Assembly (NCBI RefSeq): GCF_014145615.1
Contig: NZ_JACIVH010000069.1
Location: forward strand, 62,001-126,000
Source: Limosilactobacillus balticus
GTDB lineage: Bacteria; Bacillota; Bacilli; Lactobacillales; Lactobacillaceae
Direction of reading: 5' to 3'
Length of the DNA stretch: 64,000 nt
Each line of letters begins with the position of its first letter. Position 1 is the first letter of the stretch. Positions 7,355 to 17,740 of the stretch are shown piece after piece. The position numbers and the translations under genes were made by a program. The notes beneath the pieces are model-generated. The model was not told the origin of the DNA, ran no database searches, and saw only the letters and a program-made list of their open reading frames with translations.

Positions 7355-8686
7355 TTAATGCATCCGTCGTTGATCCATTCGTTTAACAATATATAAGATT
7401 GGCAATCCTACGATGACAATTCCGATAAAAAGAATCACACCAGCTGGATCATTCATAACTTCACTTACGAGGACAAAGATTCCACCAGCAATCGCAATAA
7501 TTGGTACTAAGGGATAAAGTGGCGTGCTGAATGGGCGTGGTCCCTTATTTCTGTGTCGTAAAATAAAGATCCCAAAGAATGCTAAAAGGTAGAAACAATA
7601 AACAGTAAACACACATAAATCTGACAAGTGATCAGGGTCAAAGAAAAACATCATGATCGTTGCAAGAACAATAATAAACATTGTTGCGACTACTGGTGAC
7701 TTACCCTTTGGCGTGATATATGCAAGATAGCGCGAGAATGGCAAATCATGACGACGCGCCATTGCATATACAATCCGTGGAAAAGTAATCATTTTTCCGT
7801 TCAAAGTTCCCATCATCGAAATAATAATTCCGGCTGACAGTAATTTTCCTCCAATTGCGCCAAAGGCTTTCACTGCTAAATATGCAGTTGCATTTTCCCC
7901 TAGCCGATGAATAGTATTAACCGGAAGGAACTTAAGAATTCCAACAGTAATTAAAGTGTAAATAATAAGAACAGCAGTAATCCCTAAAATAATAGCTCGT
8001 GGCAATAATTTTTGGGGATTTTTCATTTCTCCCCCAAGGTTTGCGATTAAAATCCAACCATCATAACCAAATAAGGTTGCTAAAACTGCTACCCCAAAGC
8101 CACCAGTTGATTGATGAATTTCGGTAACTGTTTGACCAAAAGCATCTTGATGTCCCCAGAACAAACCAAAGATAATAATTGCCGCAATTGGAATCATTTT
8201 TCCAGCAGTTGTAATAATCGAAAAAATTGCACCAACTTTATTTTCAAAAAGGTTCATTACTCCAATTGCAATCACAGTAATCACTGCTAAAGGTATCCGC
8301 CACTGTGGCCCTAAGCCAAAGAAGTTTGCCATTAAAATACTCATAAATCCGGCAACCGAAGCAATAATTGCTGGTCCATAAACAATTACTTGCATCCACC
8401 CGGCCAAAAATCCTAAAAGGCGACCATACAAGTTTTCAATATAAACATATAGTCCCCCGGTATATGGCATCTGAGCACCGATTTCCGCCACTGTTAATCC
8501 ACCAGTTAAAGTAATAATTCCACCAAATACCCAAGCGGCAATTGCAAGCGTAGATGTACCAGCACTATCAAGAACAGATCCTTGTTTAAAGAATATCCCC
8601 GATCCAATAATTGTCCCAACAACAATCGAAATAGCGGACCAAAATCCAAGCGACCTTTTTAGTTCATCTGTTGGTTGTTGATTCAT
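7355..8686 (-). CDS. APC-family amino-acid permease, SteT-like (serine/threonine exchanger candidate)
   Basis: 443 aa from the chosen ATG; the frame is open to 8716, but GGAGG at 8 nt spacing favours the third of three consecutive ATGs. Twelve hydrophobic segments are visible, with the APC signature GSGIFFKQG in TM1 and PYTGGLYVYIE in TM3. The sequence resembles the L-type (LAT) branch that includes Bacillus SteT, a serine/threonine exchanger. Substrate is not proven by sequence, but the upstream leader peptide (8817-8888) is packed with serine codons, which points to serine as the sensed and probably transported amino acid. Single gene with its own promoter, attenuator and terminator. Confidence 0.88.
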   Translation of the reverse strand: MNQQPTDELKRSLGFWSAISIVVGTIIGSGIFFKQGSVLDSAGTSTLAIAAWVFGGIITLTGGLTVAEIGAQMPYTGGLYVYIENLYGRLLGFLAGWMQVIVYGPAIIASVAGFMSILMANFFGLGPQWRIPLAVITVIAIGVMNLFENKVGAIFSIITTAGKMIPIAAIIIFGLFWGHQDAFGQTVTEIHQSTGGFGVAVLATLFGYDGWILIANLGGEMKNPQKLLPRAIILGITAVLIIYTLITVGILKFLPVNTIHRLGENATAYLAVKAFGAIGGKLLSAGIIISMMGTLNGKMITFPRIVYAMARRHDLPFSRYLAYITPKGKSPVVATMFIIVLATIMMFFFDPDHLSDLCVFTVYCFYLLAFFGIFILRHRNKGPRPFSTPLYPLVPIIAIAGGIFVLVSEVMNDPAGVILFIGIVIVGLPILYIVKRMDQRRMH

Positions 8687-8711
8687 CATCATTCCTCCAT
8701 TCTTAATATTA

Positions 8712-8784
8712 GGCAAAATAAAAACCCGGGTACCATCTATTAATGCAATTTGGTCATGCCAAATGATTAGTAGAGAACCCGAGT
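8712..8784 (-). terminator. Attenuator terminator in the permease leader
   Basis: Minus-strand arms ACTCGGGT (8777-8784) and ACCCGGGT (8724-8731) enclose further stems CTACTAAT/ATTAATAG (one mismatch) and ATTTGG/CCAAAT, followed by TTTTTATTTT. It lies between the leader ORF and the permease start, so it can stop transcription before the gene. Confidence 0.82.
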
Positions 8785-8816
8785 CTATATAAACCTATTG
8801 ATTGGGTACACCAAAA

Positions 8817-8888
8817 TCACTCAGCCTTAATAGAGTTAGAGGCTGAGGAGGAAGAAAATTGTTGGTTTTGATTATTAAAAAATAACAT
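8817..8888 (-). CDS. Serine-rich leader peptide of an attenuator (23 aa)
   Basis: ATG at 8886-8888 has GAGGG (8896-8900) 7 nt upstream. The 23-codon ORF ends TGA at 8817-8819. Residues 12-19 read SSSSASNS, six serines in eight codons (TCT, TCC, TCC, TCA, then TCT and TCT). The ORF tail forms hairpin 1:2, with arms CTCAGCCT and AGGCTGAG (8840-8847 and 8820-8827). The freed right arm CTGAGT can pair instead with ACTCGG of the terminator (8779-8784). This is the classical layout of amino-acid attenuation. Translation and regulation are inferred. Confidence 0.78.
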   Translation of the reverse strand: MLFFNNQNQQFSSSSASNSIKAE

Positions 8889-8924
8889 TTCTTTTCCCTC
8901 GTTTCGTGTACTTTGATTTTTATT

Positions 8925-8953
8925 AGAATACCATTAGAAGAATTAGATTGCAA
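8925..8953 (-). promoter_or_regulatory. Promoter of the leader-permease transcript
   Basis: TTGCAA (8948-8953), 17-nt spacer, TATTCT (8925-8930). It overlaps the uvrA stop region by only a few bases and would start RNA about 30 nt before the leader ORF, too close for a T-box Stem I. Confidence 0.7.
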
Positions 8954-11818
8954 CTACTTTTTTTGCTTAGCTTCTCGTTCTTCTGCCCATTTTTGATCAC
9001 GTTCGAGCATCTCTTTTAAATATTTACCAGTGTAGCTTCCCTTTACTTCTGCTACTTGCTCTGGAGTACCAGTAGCTACAACATTACCTCCACCAGCTCC
9101 TCCTTCAGGGCCGAGATCAATTAACCAGTCCGCTGATTTTACAACGTCTAAATCATGTTCAATTACTAAAACAGTATTTCCAGCATCGACTAATCGTTGA
9201 AGGACTGCTAATAAGCGTTTGATATCGTCCATGTGCAATCCCGTAGTCGGCTCATCCAAAATATAAAAACTCTTCCCGTGAGATTGCCGGTGAAGTTCAG
9301 CTGCTAATTTCATTCGTTGAGCTTCTCCACCTGACAGAGTAGTGGCTGGTTGGCCAAGGTGAACATAGCCAAGCCCAACATCTTCAATAGTTTGCAATTT
9401 GCGCTTAATTTTCGGAATCGCACTAAAGAAGTCAAGCGCCTCCGAAACAGTCATATTAAGAACTTCAGCAATATTCTTGCCTTTGTATTCAACTTCAAGC
9501 GTTTCAGAATTATAACGTGTCCCATGACAAACTTCACATGGTACATAAACATCTGGCAAAAAGTTCATTTCAATTTTAATAATTCCGTCCCCACGGCAGG
9601 CTTCACAGCGTCCTCCCTTAACATTAAAACTAAAACGCCCCTTAGTATAGCCGCGCATTTTAGCTTGGTTGGTTTGGGCAAATAATTCACGGATGTCATC
9701 AAAGACCCCCGTATAAGTTGCAGGATTACTTCGTGGAGTACGACCAATTGGCGATTGATCAATATTGATAACTTTCTCAATATTTCCAACTCCACTAATC
9801 GACTTGTACTTACCGGGTTTTGCTGAATTATTATTCAATTTTTGTGCCAAGACCCGTTTTAGGATCATATTAACAAGGGTTGACTTTCCTGAACCAGAAA
9901 CCCCCGTTACGCAAATAAACTCACCAAGTGGAAAATCAACTGTAATATCCTTTAAGTTATTTTCCGCTGCTCCTGTAATAGTAATTTTCTTACCGTTACC
10001 TACTCGACGCTCTTGAGGCACTGGAATAAATTTTTTCCCTGATAAGTATTGGCCAGTTAACGACTTCCGTGATCGCATAATTTGCTTAGGAGTTCCGGCA
10101 GCCATCACTTGGCCTCCATTTTCACCAGCTCCAGGACCAATATCGACAATGTAATCAGCCGCACGCATGGTATCTTCATCATGTTCTACAACAACAAGTG
10201 TATTGCCAAGATCACGCATGGCCTTTAATGATTCAATCAAACGGTCATTATCACGTTGATGAAGGCCAATTGACGGTTCATCAAGAACATACATTACTCC
10301 TGATAAATTAGAACCAATTTGGGTTGCTAACCGAATCCGCTGAGCTTCTCCTCCTGAAAGAGTTCGAGCTGAACGACTTAAAGTTAAGTATTCAACTCCA
10401 ACGTTTTTCATAAAGGTTAATCGATCAATGATTTCTTTTAAAATTGGCTTAGCAATTTCATTTTTTTGTGCAGAAAGTTTGATGTTCTTGAAGAATTCAA
10501 GAGAATCACTAATTGGTAAAGCAGAAACTTCACCGATATTTCGCCCATCAATCTTTACTGCTAAGGCCCGCTGATTTAACCGATAACCATGACAAACCGG
10601 ACATGGAAGCTCAGTCATATACTTTCTCATTTGTTCCCTTGTAAAATCTGAGTTAGTCTCCCGGTATCGTCGACTGATATTATTGATGACACCTTCAAAT
10701 GGCACATCGACATCCCGAATGCCACCAAAGTCATTTTCATAATGGAAGTGGAATGGTGTTTCACCATTACCGTACAAAATCTGTTGCTGTTGCTTTTTTG
10801 ACAACTTATTGAAAGGAGTATCCATATCAATGCCAACCGACTTGCAGAATTGTTCCAACATTTGTGGATAGTATTGCGATGAGATTGGATTCCAAGGAAC
10901 AATTGCACCTTCTTTTAAGGTTTTTGTTTGGTCAGGAACCACTAAATCAATATCTACTTCAAGTTTTAGTCCTAAGCCTTCACACTCTGGACAAGCACCA
11001 GTAGGAGCATTGAAGGAGAATAAACGTGGCTCTAATTCACCAACTGTAAAACCACAAATGGGACAAGCATATTGTTCAGAAAATGGAATTGGTTCTCCCC
11101 CAATCACATCAGCAATCGCATAACCATCGCTTAAGCGGAGAGCCGATTCAAAGGAGTCAAATAGCCGCGACCTAATCCCCTCTTTAATGATGATTCGATC
11201 AATCACAACATTGACTGTATGTTTTTTATTTTTATCTAGCTCTGGGACTGAATCTAGGTCATAGGTTTCGCCATCTACTTGAACGCGGACAAATCCTTCA
11301 CGTTTAATCGTTTCAAAGACTTTCTTTTGTGTTCCCTTTTTGTCACGAACAACCGGCGAAAGAATTTGAAGACGTGTCCGTTCAGGCAATTGTAGTACCC
11401 GATCCACCATTTGTTCTGGTGACTGACTAGTAATTGGAATATTATCATTCGGACAAATCGGCGTCCCAACCCGTGCCCATAGCAAACGTAGAAAATCGTT
11501 AATTTCAGTCACTGTTCCGACCGTTGAGCGCGGATTATGGGAAGTCGTTTTTTGATCAATTGAAATTGCGGGGGAGAGACCGTCAATTGAGTCCACATCT
11601 GGCTTATCCATCTGGCCTAAAAATTGTCGTGCATAAGCTGATAAACTTTCCACATAACGCCGCTGCCCTTCTGCATATAAGGTGTCAAAAGCTAAAGAAC
11701 TCTTTCCCGAACCTGACAGACCAGTTACAACAACTAACTTGTTTTTCGGAATAGTAATATCAATATTTTTTAGGTTATGAGCCCGTGCCCCATGAATTAT
11801 GATCTTATCATTTGCCAC
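8954..11818 (-). CDS. uvrA: Excinuclease ABC subunit A
   Basis: 954 aa, standard length. Two ABC ATPase modules are visible: Walker [11 protein letters not shown] near residue 33 and [10 protein letters not shown] near residue 640, each with an LSGGEAQR signature. Two zinc fingers of CPIC/CPEC and CEAC/CEVC type are present. UvrA dimers find helix-distorting lesions and load UvrB in nucleotide excision repair. It starts 15 bp after uvrB, giving an SOS-type uvrBA operon. No LexA/DinR operator was recognised by eye. Confidence 0.98.
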   Translation of the reverse strand: MANDKIIIHGARAHNLKNIDITIPKNKLVVVTGLSGSGKSSLAFDTLYAEGQRRYVESLSAYARQFLGQMDKPDVDSIDGLSPAISIDQKTTSHNPRSTVGTVTEINDFLRLLWARVGTPICPNDNIPITSQSPEQMVDRVLQLPERTRLQILSPVVRDKKGTQKKVFETIKREGFVRVQVDGETYDLDSVPELDKNKKHTVNVVIDRIIIKEGIRSRLFDSFESALRLSDGYAIADVIGGEPIPFSEQYACPICGFTVGELEPRLFSFNAPTGACPECEGLGLKLEVDIDLVVPDQTKTLKEGAIVPWNPISSQYYPQMLEQFCKSVGIDMDTPFNKLSKKQQQQILYGNGETPFHFHYENDFGGIRDVDVPFEGVINNISRRYRETNSDFTREQMRKYMTELPCPVCHGYRLNQRALAVKIDGRNIGEVSALPISDSLEFFKNIKLSAQKNEIAKPILKEIIDRLTFMKNVGVEYLTLSRSARTLSGGEAQRIRLATQIGSNLSGVMYVLDEPSIGLHQRDNDRLIESLKAMRDLGNTLVVVEHDEDTMRAADYIVDIGPGAGENGGQVMAAGTPKQIMRSRKSLTGQYLSGKKFIPVPQERRVGNGKKITITGAAENNLKDITVDFPLGEFICVTGVSGSGKSTLVNMILKRVLAQKLNNNSAKPGKYKSISGVGNIEKVINIDQSPIGRTPRSNPATYTGVFDDIRELFAQTNQAKMRGYTKGRFSFNVKGGRCEACRGDGIIKIEMNFLPDVYVPCEVCHGTRYNSETLEVEYKGKNIAEVLNMTVSEALDFFSAIPKIKRKLQTIEDVGLGYVHLGQPATTLSGGEAQRMKLAAELHRQSHGKSFYILDEPTTGLHMDDIKRLLAVLQRLVDAGNTVLVIEHDLDVVKSADWLIDLGPEGGAGGGNVVATGTPEQVAEVKGSYTGKYLKEMLERDQKWAEEREAKQKK

Positions 11819-11833
11819 GAAATAACTCCTCCT

Positions 11834-13849
11834 CTATTTTTTTACTTTTGTCTTTAGTTCCATTATCGTATCACGAAGCGTAGCAGCCTGTTCAAAGTCA
11901 AGCCGTTTAGCGGCAGAGCGCATTTGCTCTGTTAATTCATCTAGCATCTTTGCTTGAGCCTCTTTATCCAGTTTTGCAAAATCTTTGTCAGTAAATTCAG
12001 CACTATTATCTGCTTCAGTTTCGTCCGTTGCTTTCTTAGTAACAGTAATTGCTTCTTGAATTGGCTTAATGATTGTGTGCGGTGTAATGTGATGTTCTTC
12101 ATTGTATTTCATCTGAATCGTCCGCCGCCGCTTTGTTTCATCCATTGCTTTTTGCATTGAGTCAGTGACAGTATCAGCATACATAATTACTGCTCCGTTT
12201 TCATTCCGAGCCGCCCGACCAATCGTCTGGATAAGTGAACGTTCATTACGTAAAAAGCCTTCCTTATCGGCATCAAGAATGGCGACTAAGGATACTTCTG
12301 GAACATCCAATCCTTCCCGCAAGAGATTAATTCCAACAAGAACATCAAACTTGCCAAGACGAAGATCCCGAATTATTTGTGTTCGTTCTAGGGTCTTAAT
12401 ATCACTATGAAGATATTTGACCTTTAACCCCATATCCTTTAGATAATCAGTAAGGTCTTCGGACATCTTCTTCGTCAGGGTCGTAACAAAAACACGTTCA
12501 TTTTTCTCAATGCGTTTGTTAATTTCACCAACTAGGTCATCAATCTGTCCCATTACTGGGCGCACTTCAACTGTTGGGTCAAGTAACCCGGTCGGCCGAA
12601 TAATTTGCTGAGCAACGTGGTCCGTTTGTTCCATTTCATATGGGCCAGGGGTTGCAGACATGTATACAACTTGATTAACGTGTTTTTCAAATTCTGGTAG
12701 TTTTAATGGTCGATTATCAAGCGCACTTGGTAATCGAAATCCATAATCAATTAACATTTGTTTCCGTGCACGGTCCCCATTGTACATTCCTCGTACTTGC
12801 GGCATGGTTTGGTGAGACTCATCAACAACTAATAAGAAATCTTTAGGGAAGAAGTCTAATAAGGTATAAGGAGGTTCACCAGGCTTTCGGCCATCCATAT
12901 AACGCGAATAATTTTCAATTCCATTGGTGTAACCCATCTCTCGCATCATTTCAATATCATAAGTTGTTCGTTGCTGAATCCGCTCTGCTTCAAGAAGCTT
13001 TCCCTCATCAGTAAACTTCTTTACCTGTTTCTTCATGTCAGCTTCTATTTGTGGCAACGCCCGATCCATGACTTCTTCATTAGTCATAAAGTGCGTAGCT
13101 GGAAAGATAGATACATGATCCCGGTCGCCAATCACCTCGCCTGTCAACGCATCAACTTCACGAATCCGATCAATTTCATCCCCAAAGAATTCAATCCGCA
13201 ATGCCCGTTCATCACGTGATGCAGGAAAGATTTCAACTACATCACCACGAACACGGAAACGTCCCCGTTGAAAATCAATGTCATTGCGATCAAATTGAAT
13301 ATTAACAAGGTCTGTCAACAATCGATCACGTTCAATTTCTTGACCAACGCGCAAAGAAAGAACACTATTTTGGTATTCACGAGGATCCCCTAATCCAAAA
13401 ATACTAGAAACCGAGGCAACTACAATTACATCATTTCGTTCCAGTAAGGAAGTGGTGGCAGAGTGCCGAAGCTTATCAATTTCATCATTAATTGACGCAT
13501 CTTTTTCAATATAGGTATCACTAGACGGAACATATGCTTCTGGTTGATAGTAGTCATAGTAGGAAACAAAATATTCAACCGCGTTATGAGGGAAGAATTT
13601 TTTCATTTCACCATAGAGTTGCCCAGCTAAAGTCTTATTATGTGAAAGAATCAAGGTTGGCTTATTAACGTTGGCAATCACATTTGAGATCGTAAATGTT
13701 TTTCCAGTTCCGGTTGCTCCTAATAAGATTTGAGCTTTTTCACCATCTTTAATCCCCTTTGTCAATTGATTAATTGCTTGGGGCTGATCGCCGGTTGGTT
13801 TGTATTCTGACACTAGTTCAAATTTTTTATCTGGTTGCCGGTAAATCAA
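11834..13849 (-). CDS. uvrB: Excinuclease ABC subunit B
   Basis: 671 aa from a TTG start at 13847-13849, chosen because GGGAGG lies 8 nt upstream and the protein then begins (M)[20 protein letters not shown], as UvrB should. The open frame reaches 13906 but its extra 19 residues have no family likeness. It has Walker A GATGTGKT, the beta-hairpin region [16 protein letters not shown]-type DESH, and a C-terminal UVR motif ([22 protein letters not shown]). UvrB is the damage-verifying helicase that recruits UvrC. First gene of uvrBA. Confidence 0.97.
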   Translation of the reverse strand: MIYRQPDKKFELVSEYKPTGDQPQAINQLTKGIKDGEKAQILLGATGTGKTFTISNVIANVNKPTLILSHNKTLAGQLYGEMKKFFPHNAVEYFVSYYDYYQPEAYVPSSDTYIEKDASINDEIDKLRHSATTSLLERNDVIVVASVSSIFGLGDPREYQNSVLSLRVGQEIERDRLLTDLVNIQFDRNDIDFQRGRFRVRGDVVEIFPASRDERALRIEFFGDEIDRIREVDALTGEVIGDRDHVSIFPATHFMTNEEVMDRALPQIEADMKKQVKKFTDEGKLLEAERIQQRTTYDIEMMREMGYTNGIENYSRYMDGRKPGEPPYTLLDFFPKDFLLVVDESHQTMPQVRGMYNGDRARKQMLIDYGFRLPSALDNRPLKLPEFEKHVNQVVYMSATPGPYEMEQTDHVAQQIIRPTGLLDPTVEVRPVMGQIDDLVGEINKRIEKNERVFVTTLTKKMSEDLTDYLKDMGLKVKYLHSDIKTLERTQIIRDLRLGKFDVLVGINLLREGLDVPEVSLVAILDADKEGFLRNERSLIQTIGRAARNENGAVIMYADTVTDSMQKAMDETKRRRTIQMKYNEEHHITPHTIIKPIQEAITVTKKATDETEADNSAEFTDKDFAKLDKEAQAKMLDELTEQMRSAAKRLDFEQAATLRDTIMELKTKVKK

Positions 13850-13996
13850 AAGAAATTCCTCCCTTACGTCGCAGTTAAATAAAATAAAGTGGAATCGCAA
13901 CTTCATAAATTACCGCATCCCACTTATCACTAACTATTTATTATTTACTGTTATTAGTTTATCACCCAAACATGTATTCGTCTATAAATTTACAGT

Positions 13997-14050
13997 AAAA
14001 AAGTGAGTAGAAAATAATCTCTTCAGCGAAACTATTTTCACCCACTTCTT
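13997..14050 (-). terminator. Terminator of the 90-aa membrane protein gene
   Basis: Minus-strand arms AAGTGGGTGAAAATA and TATTTTCTACTCACTT (imperfect) followed by TTTTTTA, just after the gene at 14071. Confidence 0.7.
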
Positions 14051-14070
14051 CAAATAATTTTATTTATCAT

Positions 14071-14343
14071 TTAACTATGCCGAAAGTAACCAAAGTAAAA
14101 TTGTAAGCCCGCGGCAACAACATTAATCCAATTTAAACAAATAAACCATGGAACAAGATTAGCATTATCAAAATGGGTTACTCCATAAAATACGGAAAAA
14201 CCACCAATAATCGCAATAAGATTAAGCCAGGCACAGAGACGGCGCATTACAATGTCTCTCGGTCGACTCAATTCCCAGATAATATCAACGATTAACCATA
14301 ATACTAAAATTGCAAATGTTCCTGCAAATAAACTTGGTGTCAT
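14071..14343 (-). CDS. Small integral membrane protein of unknown function (90 aa)
   Basis: 90 aa with about three hydrophobic segments: residues 5-24, a second near 40-55 after an Arg-rich loop (SRPRDIVMRRL), and a third near 65-83. Start ATG preceded by GGGAGG. I do not recognise the family. It has its own terminator and lies between an HD hydrolase and uvrB. The aromatic/tryptophan-rich third segment suggests a simple membrane anchor; no function is assigned. Confidence 0.75.
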   Translation of the reverse strand: MTPSLFAGTFAILVLWLIVDIIWELSRPRDIVMRRLCAWLNLIAIIGGFSVFYGVTHFDNANLVPWFICLNWINVVAAGLQFYFGYFRHS

Positions 14344-14447
14344 CCTTGCCGCCTCCCTTTACCTTGTTAGTTTTTACCTTCTACTTCTATTATAAGAAAG
14401 CGTTTGCAAAAATCAACTATTTGATAAAAGGACGCCTAAAATATAAA

Positions 14448-15086
14448 TTATTGTTGAATAATTTGTGTAGTAATAATTGCTAATTGGTTTTTCGCATTAC
14501 CATCTGCATTATCTTTTAATAATTCTGGCAAAATCTTCTTAAGGAAATACTGGACACTGGCCATATCACGAAAATCCATAATAGCTGTCAAGCTCGACTT
14601 ATAAATATCCATATAAACCGGTTCAGGATTACCCTTTTGTATTTCACCAAATGATTCATACATAAGATCAATCTTGTCAGCAACTGCGAGAATTTTACCT
14701 TCTAAAGTATCATCTTTTCCTTCTGCAAATCGTTGTTCATAAGCTGCCCGGAACTCAGCCGGAATTTCAGATTGAATAAAGTTTTCTGTTAATGATTTAT
14801 CAACCCGTGCCAGCATTGAGCGTAATTCCGGGGTAGCATACTTTACCGGCGTTTTGATGTCACCAATAAAACGTTCTGTATAGTCATGATTAAGGGCTTT
14901 TTCATATAAAGAACGCCAATCGATTTCATTTCCGGCTTGTTCTTCAATATCACCAAGCATTTGTGCTGCTTGCGTTACTTTAAAGGAATGGGCAGCTACA
15001 TTGTGTTCTTCAAATTTAAAATATCCTGGAGCACGGTTGATCATTTCGAGGTCACTTAAACTTTTCAGATATTCATGCATTCCCAT
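14448..15086 (-). CDS. HD-domain hydrolase, YfbR-like (probable 5'-nucleotidase)
   Basis: 212 aa from the ATG at 15086, which has GGGAGG 8 nt upstream; the frame is open to 15125. Metal-ligand motifs of the HD family are visible: EEHNVAAHSF (H), LNHDYTE (HD), and AVADKIDLMYESFGE (D). YfbR-type enzymes dephosphorylate deoxynucleoside monophosphates. Exact substrate cannot be read from sequence. Monocistronic, between pgm and a small membrane protein. Confidence 0.78.
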   Translation of the reverse strand: MGMHEYLKSLSDLEMINRAPGYFKFEEHNVAAHSFKVTQAAQMLGDIEEQAGNEIDWRSLYEKALNHDYTERFIGDIKTPVKYATPELRSMLARVDKSLTENFIQSEIPAEFRAAYEQRFAEGKDDTLEGKILAVADKIDLMYESFGEIQKGNPEPVYMDIYKSSLTAIMDFRDMASVQYFLKKILPELLKDNADGNAKNQLAIITTQIIQQ

Positions 15087-15205
15087 GATGAATTCCTCCC
15101 AAAAATAATTAATTTGTACAATCATACAATTTTTTGGCGAAATTTCAAGAAAGGTGAGTGAATTAATCTCATTGACAAGGTAAAGATAGCTCCACGATAT
15201 CGTAT

Positions 15206-15253
15206 ATAAAAACAGAGACTGTTGAAAAAAAGCAAGTTTTTCAACAGTCTCTA
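15206..15253 (-). terminator. Phosphoglucomutase terminator
   Basis: Arms AGAGACTGTTGAAAAA and TTTTTCAACAGTCTCT around a short loop, followed on the minus strand by GTTTTTAT. Very strong. Confidence 0.9.
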
Positions 15254-15256
15254 TTT

Positions 15257-16984
15257 TTATTCCTCAGCAAATTCTTGTAAAGCCTTTTCGAAATTAGCTA
15301 ATTTTTCATTTGCTTTATCTAAGGTATCGGCACTTGTACCAATGTAGAATTTAAGCTTTGGTTCAGTTCCAGATGGACGAATAGCAATCCAAGTATCATC
15401 ATCAAGAATGTAACGCAATACATTTGATTCTGGGATACCTAATTCACTTACTTTACCATCAGCTGTAGTTTTAGTCCCATTAGCGAAGTCTTCTGTAACT
15501 ACTACTTGGTGACCAGCAAAATGAGTTGGCGCTTCTTCCCTGAACTTCTTCATTAAAGCCTTAATCTTAGCTGGACCATCAACACCAGCATAAGTATTAG
15601 CAATTGTCTTTTCGCGGAAGTAACCATACTTCTTAAACAATTCTTGTAAGCCATCGTAAAGGGTCATATTACGACTACGGTAATAAGCGGCAACCTCAGC
15701 AAGTAACGTTAAGGATTGGATAGCATCCTTGTCCCGAACAAATGGCTTAATAAGGTAACCATAACTTTCTTCAAAGCCGAACATAAAGGTATGATCAGCT
15801 TTTCCAGTCTCATATTGATGAATTTGGTCAGCAATCCACTTGAAACCAGTTAAAACATTGATCATATCAACGCCGTAACTTTCTGCAATCTTAGCAGCGA
15901 AGTTAGTAGAAACAATTGATTTTACCGCAGCAGCATTCTTTGGTAAGGTTCCAGCTTGTTTATGTGCCTCGAGAATATAGGCAAGCATGATGGAAGCAAT
16001 TTGATTACCAGTTAGCAATTGATATTCACCATCTGGTTGACGAACTGCACATCCAAGCCGGTCAGCATCAGGGTCCGTGGCGATCAATACGTCTGCACCA
16101 ACCTTTTTACCAAGAGCAATCGAACGAACAAAAGCCTCTGGGAATTCTGGATTAGGATGTTCCAAGCCAGGGAAGTCACCATTTGGTTGTGCTTCGGTTG
16201 GTTCCATTTCATAATTTGTAAAACCAGCTTGGCGTAATGCACGTTCACCAAGCATTCGGCCAGTTCCGCATAATGGGGTAAAGACAAACTTCATATCCTT
16301 ACCGTATTCCTTAGCTAATTCGGGATTAACAGTTACACCCTTGGCATTAGCAAGGTATGCAGCATCGACATCTTCACCCATGATTGTTTCTAAACCATTG
16401 TCCAGCATCTCTTGTTCATCAGCTAAAGCAATATCAAAAATATCATCAATCTTACGGATGTAACCTGTCATCATGTCAGATTCTTTAGGTGGCATCTGTC
16501 CACCATCTTCACCGTAAATCTTGTAACCATTATATTCCTTAGGGTTATGACTAGCGGTAATCATGATCCCCGCATAAGTTCCCATGTGACGAACTGCAAA
16601 TGACAATTCAGGCGTTGGGCGTAAATTATCATAGATGTAAACCTTAATCCCATGAGCCCCCAATACACGAGCAGCATCATGAGCAAATTTACGGGAGTTG
16701 TGACGAGAATCGTAACCAATAGCAACTCCTCGTTTTTTAATATCGTCTCCCAATGAATCCATTAAAGTTGCCAAGCCTTCAGTTGCTTGACGGACAGTGT
16801 AAACATTCATCCGGTTAATTCCTGGTCCCATCAGTCCTCGCATTCCTGCAGTTCCGAATGATAGCGGACCATAAAAAGCATCTTCAATTTCTTTATCGTC
16901 GTTCATTGCAGCTAATTCTTGCTTTAAGTCTGGTTCAAGATCTGTTCGTTCTTGCCAAACCTTATAAGTATCTTTCCAGCTCAC
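15257..16984 (-). CDS. pgcA: Phospho-sugar mutase (alpha-phosphoglucomutase type)
   Basis: 575 aa. Phosphoserine loop TASHNPKEYNGYK with Ser145, metal loop DPDADRLG, sugar-binding loop GFEESYGY and phosphate-binding RPSGTEPKLKFYIG are all intact. It interconverts glucose-6-P and glucose-1-P (possibly also mannose phosphates), feeding UDP-glucose made by GalU. GTG start with GGAGA 7 nt upstream. Monocistronic with a strong terminator. The symbol follows the Bacillus pgcA enzyme. Confidence 0.93.
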   Translation of the reverse strand: MSWKDTYKVWQERTDLEPDLKQELAAMNDDKEIEDAFYGPLSFGTAGMRGLMGPGINRMNVYTVRQATEGLATLMDSLGDDIKKRGVAIGYDSRHNSRKFAHDAARVLGAHGIKVYIYDNLRPTPELSFAVRHMGTYAGIMITASHNPKEYNGYKIYGEDGGQMPPKESDMMTGYIRKIDDIFDIALADEQEMLDNGLETIMGEDVDAAYLANAKGVTVNPELAKEYGKDMKFVFTPLCGTGRMLGERALRQAGFTNYEMEPTEAQPNGDFPGLEHPNPEFPEAFVRSIALGKKVGADVLIATDPDADRLGCAVRQPDGEYQLLTGNQIASIMLAYILEAHKQAGTLPKNAAAVKSIVSTNFAAKIAESYGVDMINVLTGFKWIADQIHQYETGKADHTFMFGFEESYGYLIKPFVRDKDAIQSLTLLAEVAAYYRSRNMTLYDGLQELFKKYGYFREKTIANTYAGVDGPAKIKALMKKFREEAPTHFAGHQVVVTEDFANGTKTTADGKVSELGIPESNVLRYILDDDTWIAIRPSGTEPKLKFYIGTSADTLDKANEKLANFEKALQEFAEE

Positions 16985-17073
16985 AATAATGTCTCCTTTA
17001 TGTCATACTCTGCTTTTTAGTATACCGCATAAAATCTTATCTGTCGCTTTTTACTTAAAAGTTTACTAAAGTT

Positions 17074-17580
17074 TTACCATGGTTTGGTAATTGAAATATG
17101 GGGCAGAAATTCTTGCTGTTTTTGCCGCTGGATTTGGCGTTGCTTTACACGTTGAGAATATGTTGCCATTAACGTCTTTTGTTCTTCAGTTTCCGGAATT
17201 AATTTATTAAATGCTGTTTGCTTTTCAGGATCAAGAATTACAAAAATCATAAAACAATAAAAACCGAGGAATCGTTCACCGGTCATTAAGTGCTCACCAA
17301 TTACTTTTGTGAACACTTCAATAGATCGTTTACCAAAGCCTGTCACATAAGCTTCCATACACATCGAATCTTGAAGGTCAAATGGTCGTAAAAATTGAAT
17401 ATCATCCATTGCTACTGTTGCAACCGTTGTCCGAGCTACCCGCATTGCTGCTACCGAAGCTTGACCATCAATTAATTCCAAAGTTCGACCGCCATATACT
17501 GTTCCATGCTCGTTTAAGTCAGAATTGCGTACCCGATGAATTGCTACTGCTAATGTATCATTACATTTGATTGCATCCAT
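17074..17580 (-). CDS. Acyl-CoA thioesterase, hotdog fold
   Basis: 168 aa. The hotdog core is visible: SDLNEHGTVYGGRTLELIDGQASVAAMRVA with the catalytic-type Asn/Gly/Asp residues, then ATVAMDDIQFLRPFDLQD and MTGERFLGFYCFMIFV. This resembles the BACH/YciA group that hydrolyses acyl-CoA thioesters in the cytosol. The C-terminal tail is Gln/Arg rich. AGGAGG precedes the ATG by 8 nt. Physiological substrate unknown. Confidence 0.85.
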   Translation of the reverse strand: MDAIKCNDTLAVAIHRVRNSDLNEHGTVYGGRTLELIDGQASVAAMRVARTTVATVAMDDIQFLRPFDLQDSMCMEAYVTGFGKRSIEVFTKVIGEHLMTGERFLGFYCFMIFVILDPEKQTAFNKLIPETEEQKTLMATYSQRVKQRQIQRQKQQEFLPHISITKPW

Positions 17581-17625
17581 TAAAAAACCTCCTTAGTCCT
17601 TATTACATTAAATTTTAGCAAATCA

Positions 17626-17736
17626 TTAACGATTATTGTTGGATTTTTGAAATTCATTAACCGGGCCAAGATAAGCGCTATCAATCCCTAACCATTTTTT
17701 ATTAATCTGTCGTAAGGTACCATCTTTTTGTAGAAC
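17626..17736 (-). pseudogene. Remnant C-terminus of an ABC amino-acid solute-binding protein
   Basis: The last 36 codons before the TAA at 17626-17628 read VLQKDGTLRQINKKWLGID and a short tail. This is the typical end of family-3 extracellular solute-binding proteins (LQKDGTLKKISEKWFGKD). Upstream on the same strand a terminator hairpin (17741-17783) directly abuts the fragment and no further homologous sequence follows, so the rest of the gene is lost. No transporter permease or ATPase gene is nearby. Confidence 0.65.
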
Positions 17737-17740
17737 CCCA

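Noticed and set aside
8712-8950. Permease leader as a T-box (contains TGGTACC)
   Set aside because: The TGGTACC lies in the 3' arm of the terminator directly before the T tract, not in an antiterminator position, and the leader starts too close to the ORF for a Stem I. The leader-peptide model explains the arms better.
9350-9795. ORFs of 76-111 aa inside uvrA on both strands
   Set aside because: Out-of-frame or antisense shadows of uvrA, whose frame is unbroken with all motifs.
10627-10908. 93-aa minus-strand ORF within uvrA
   Set aside because: Shifted frame of uvrA, no ribosome-binding site, no family likeness.
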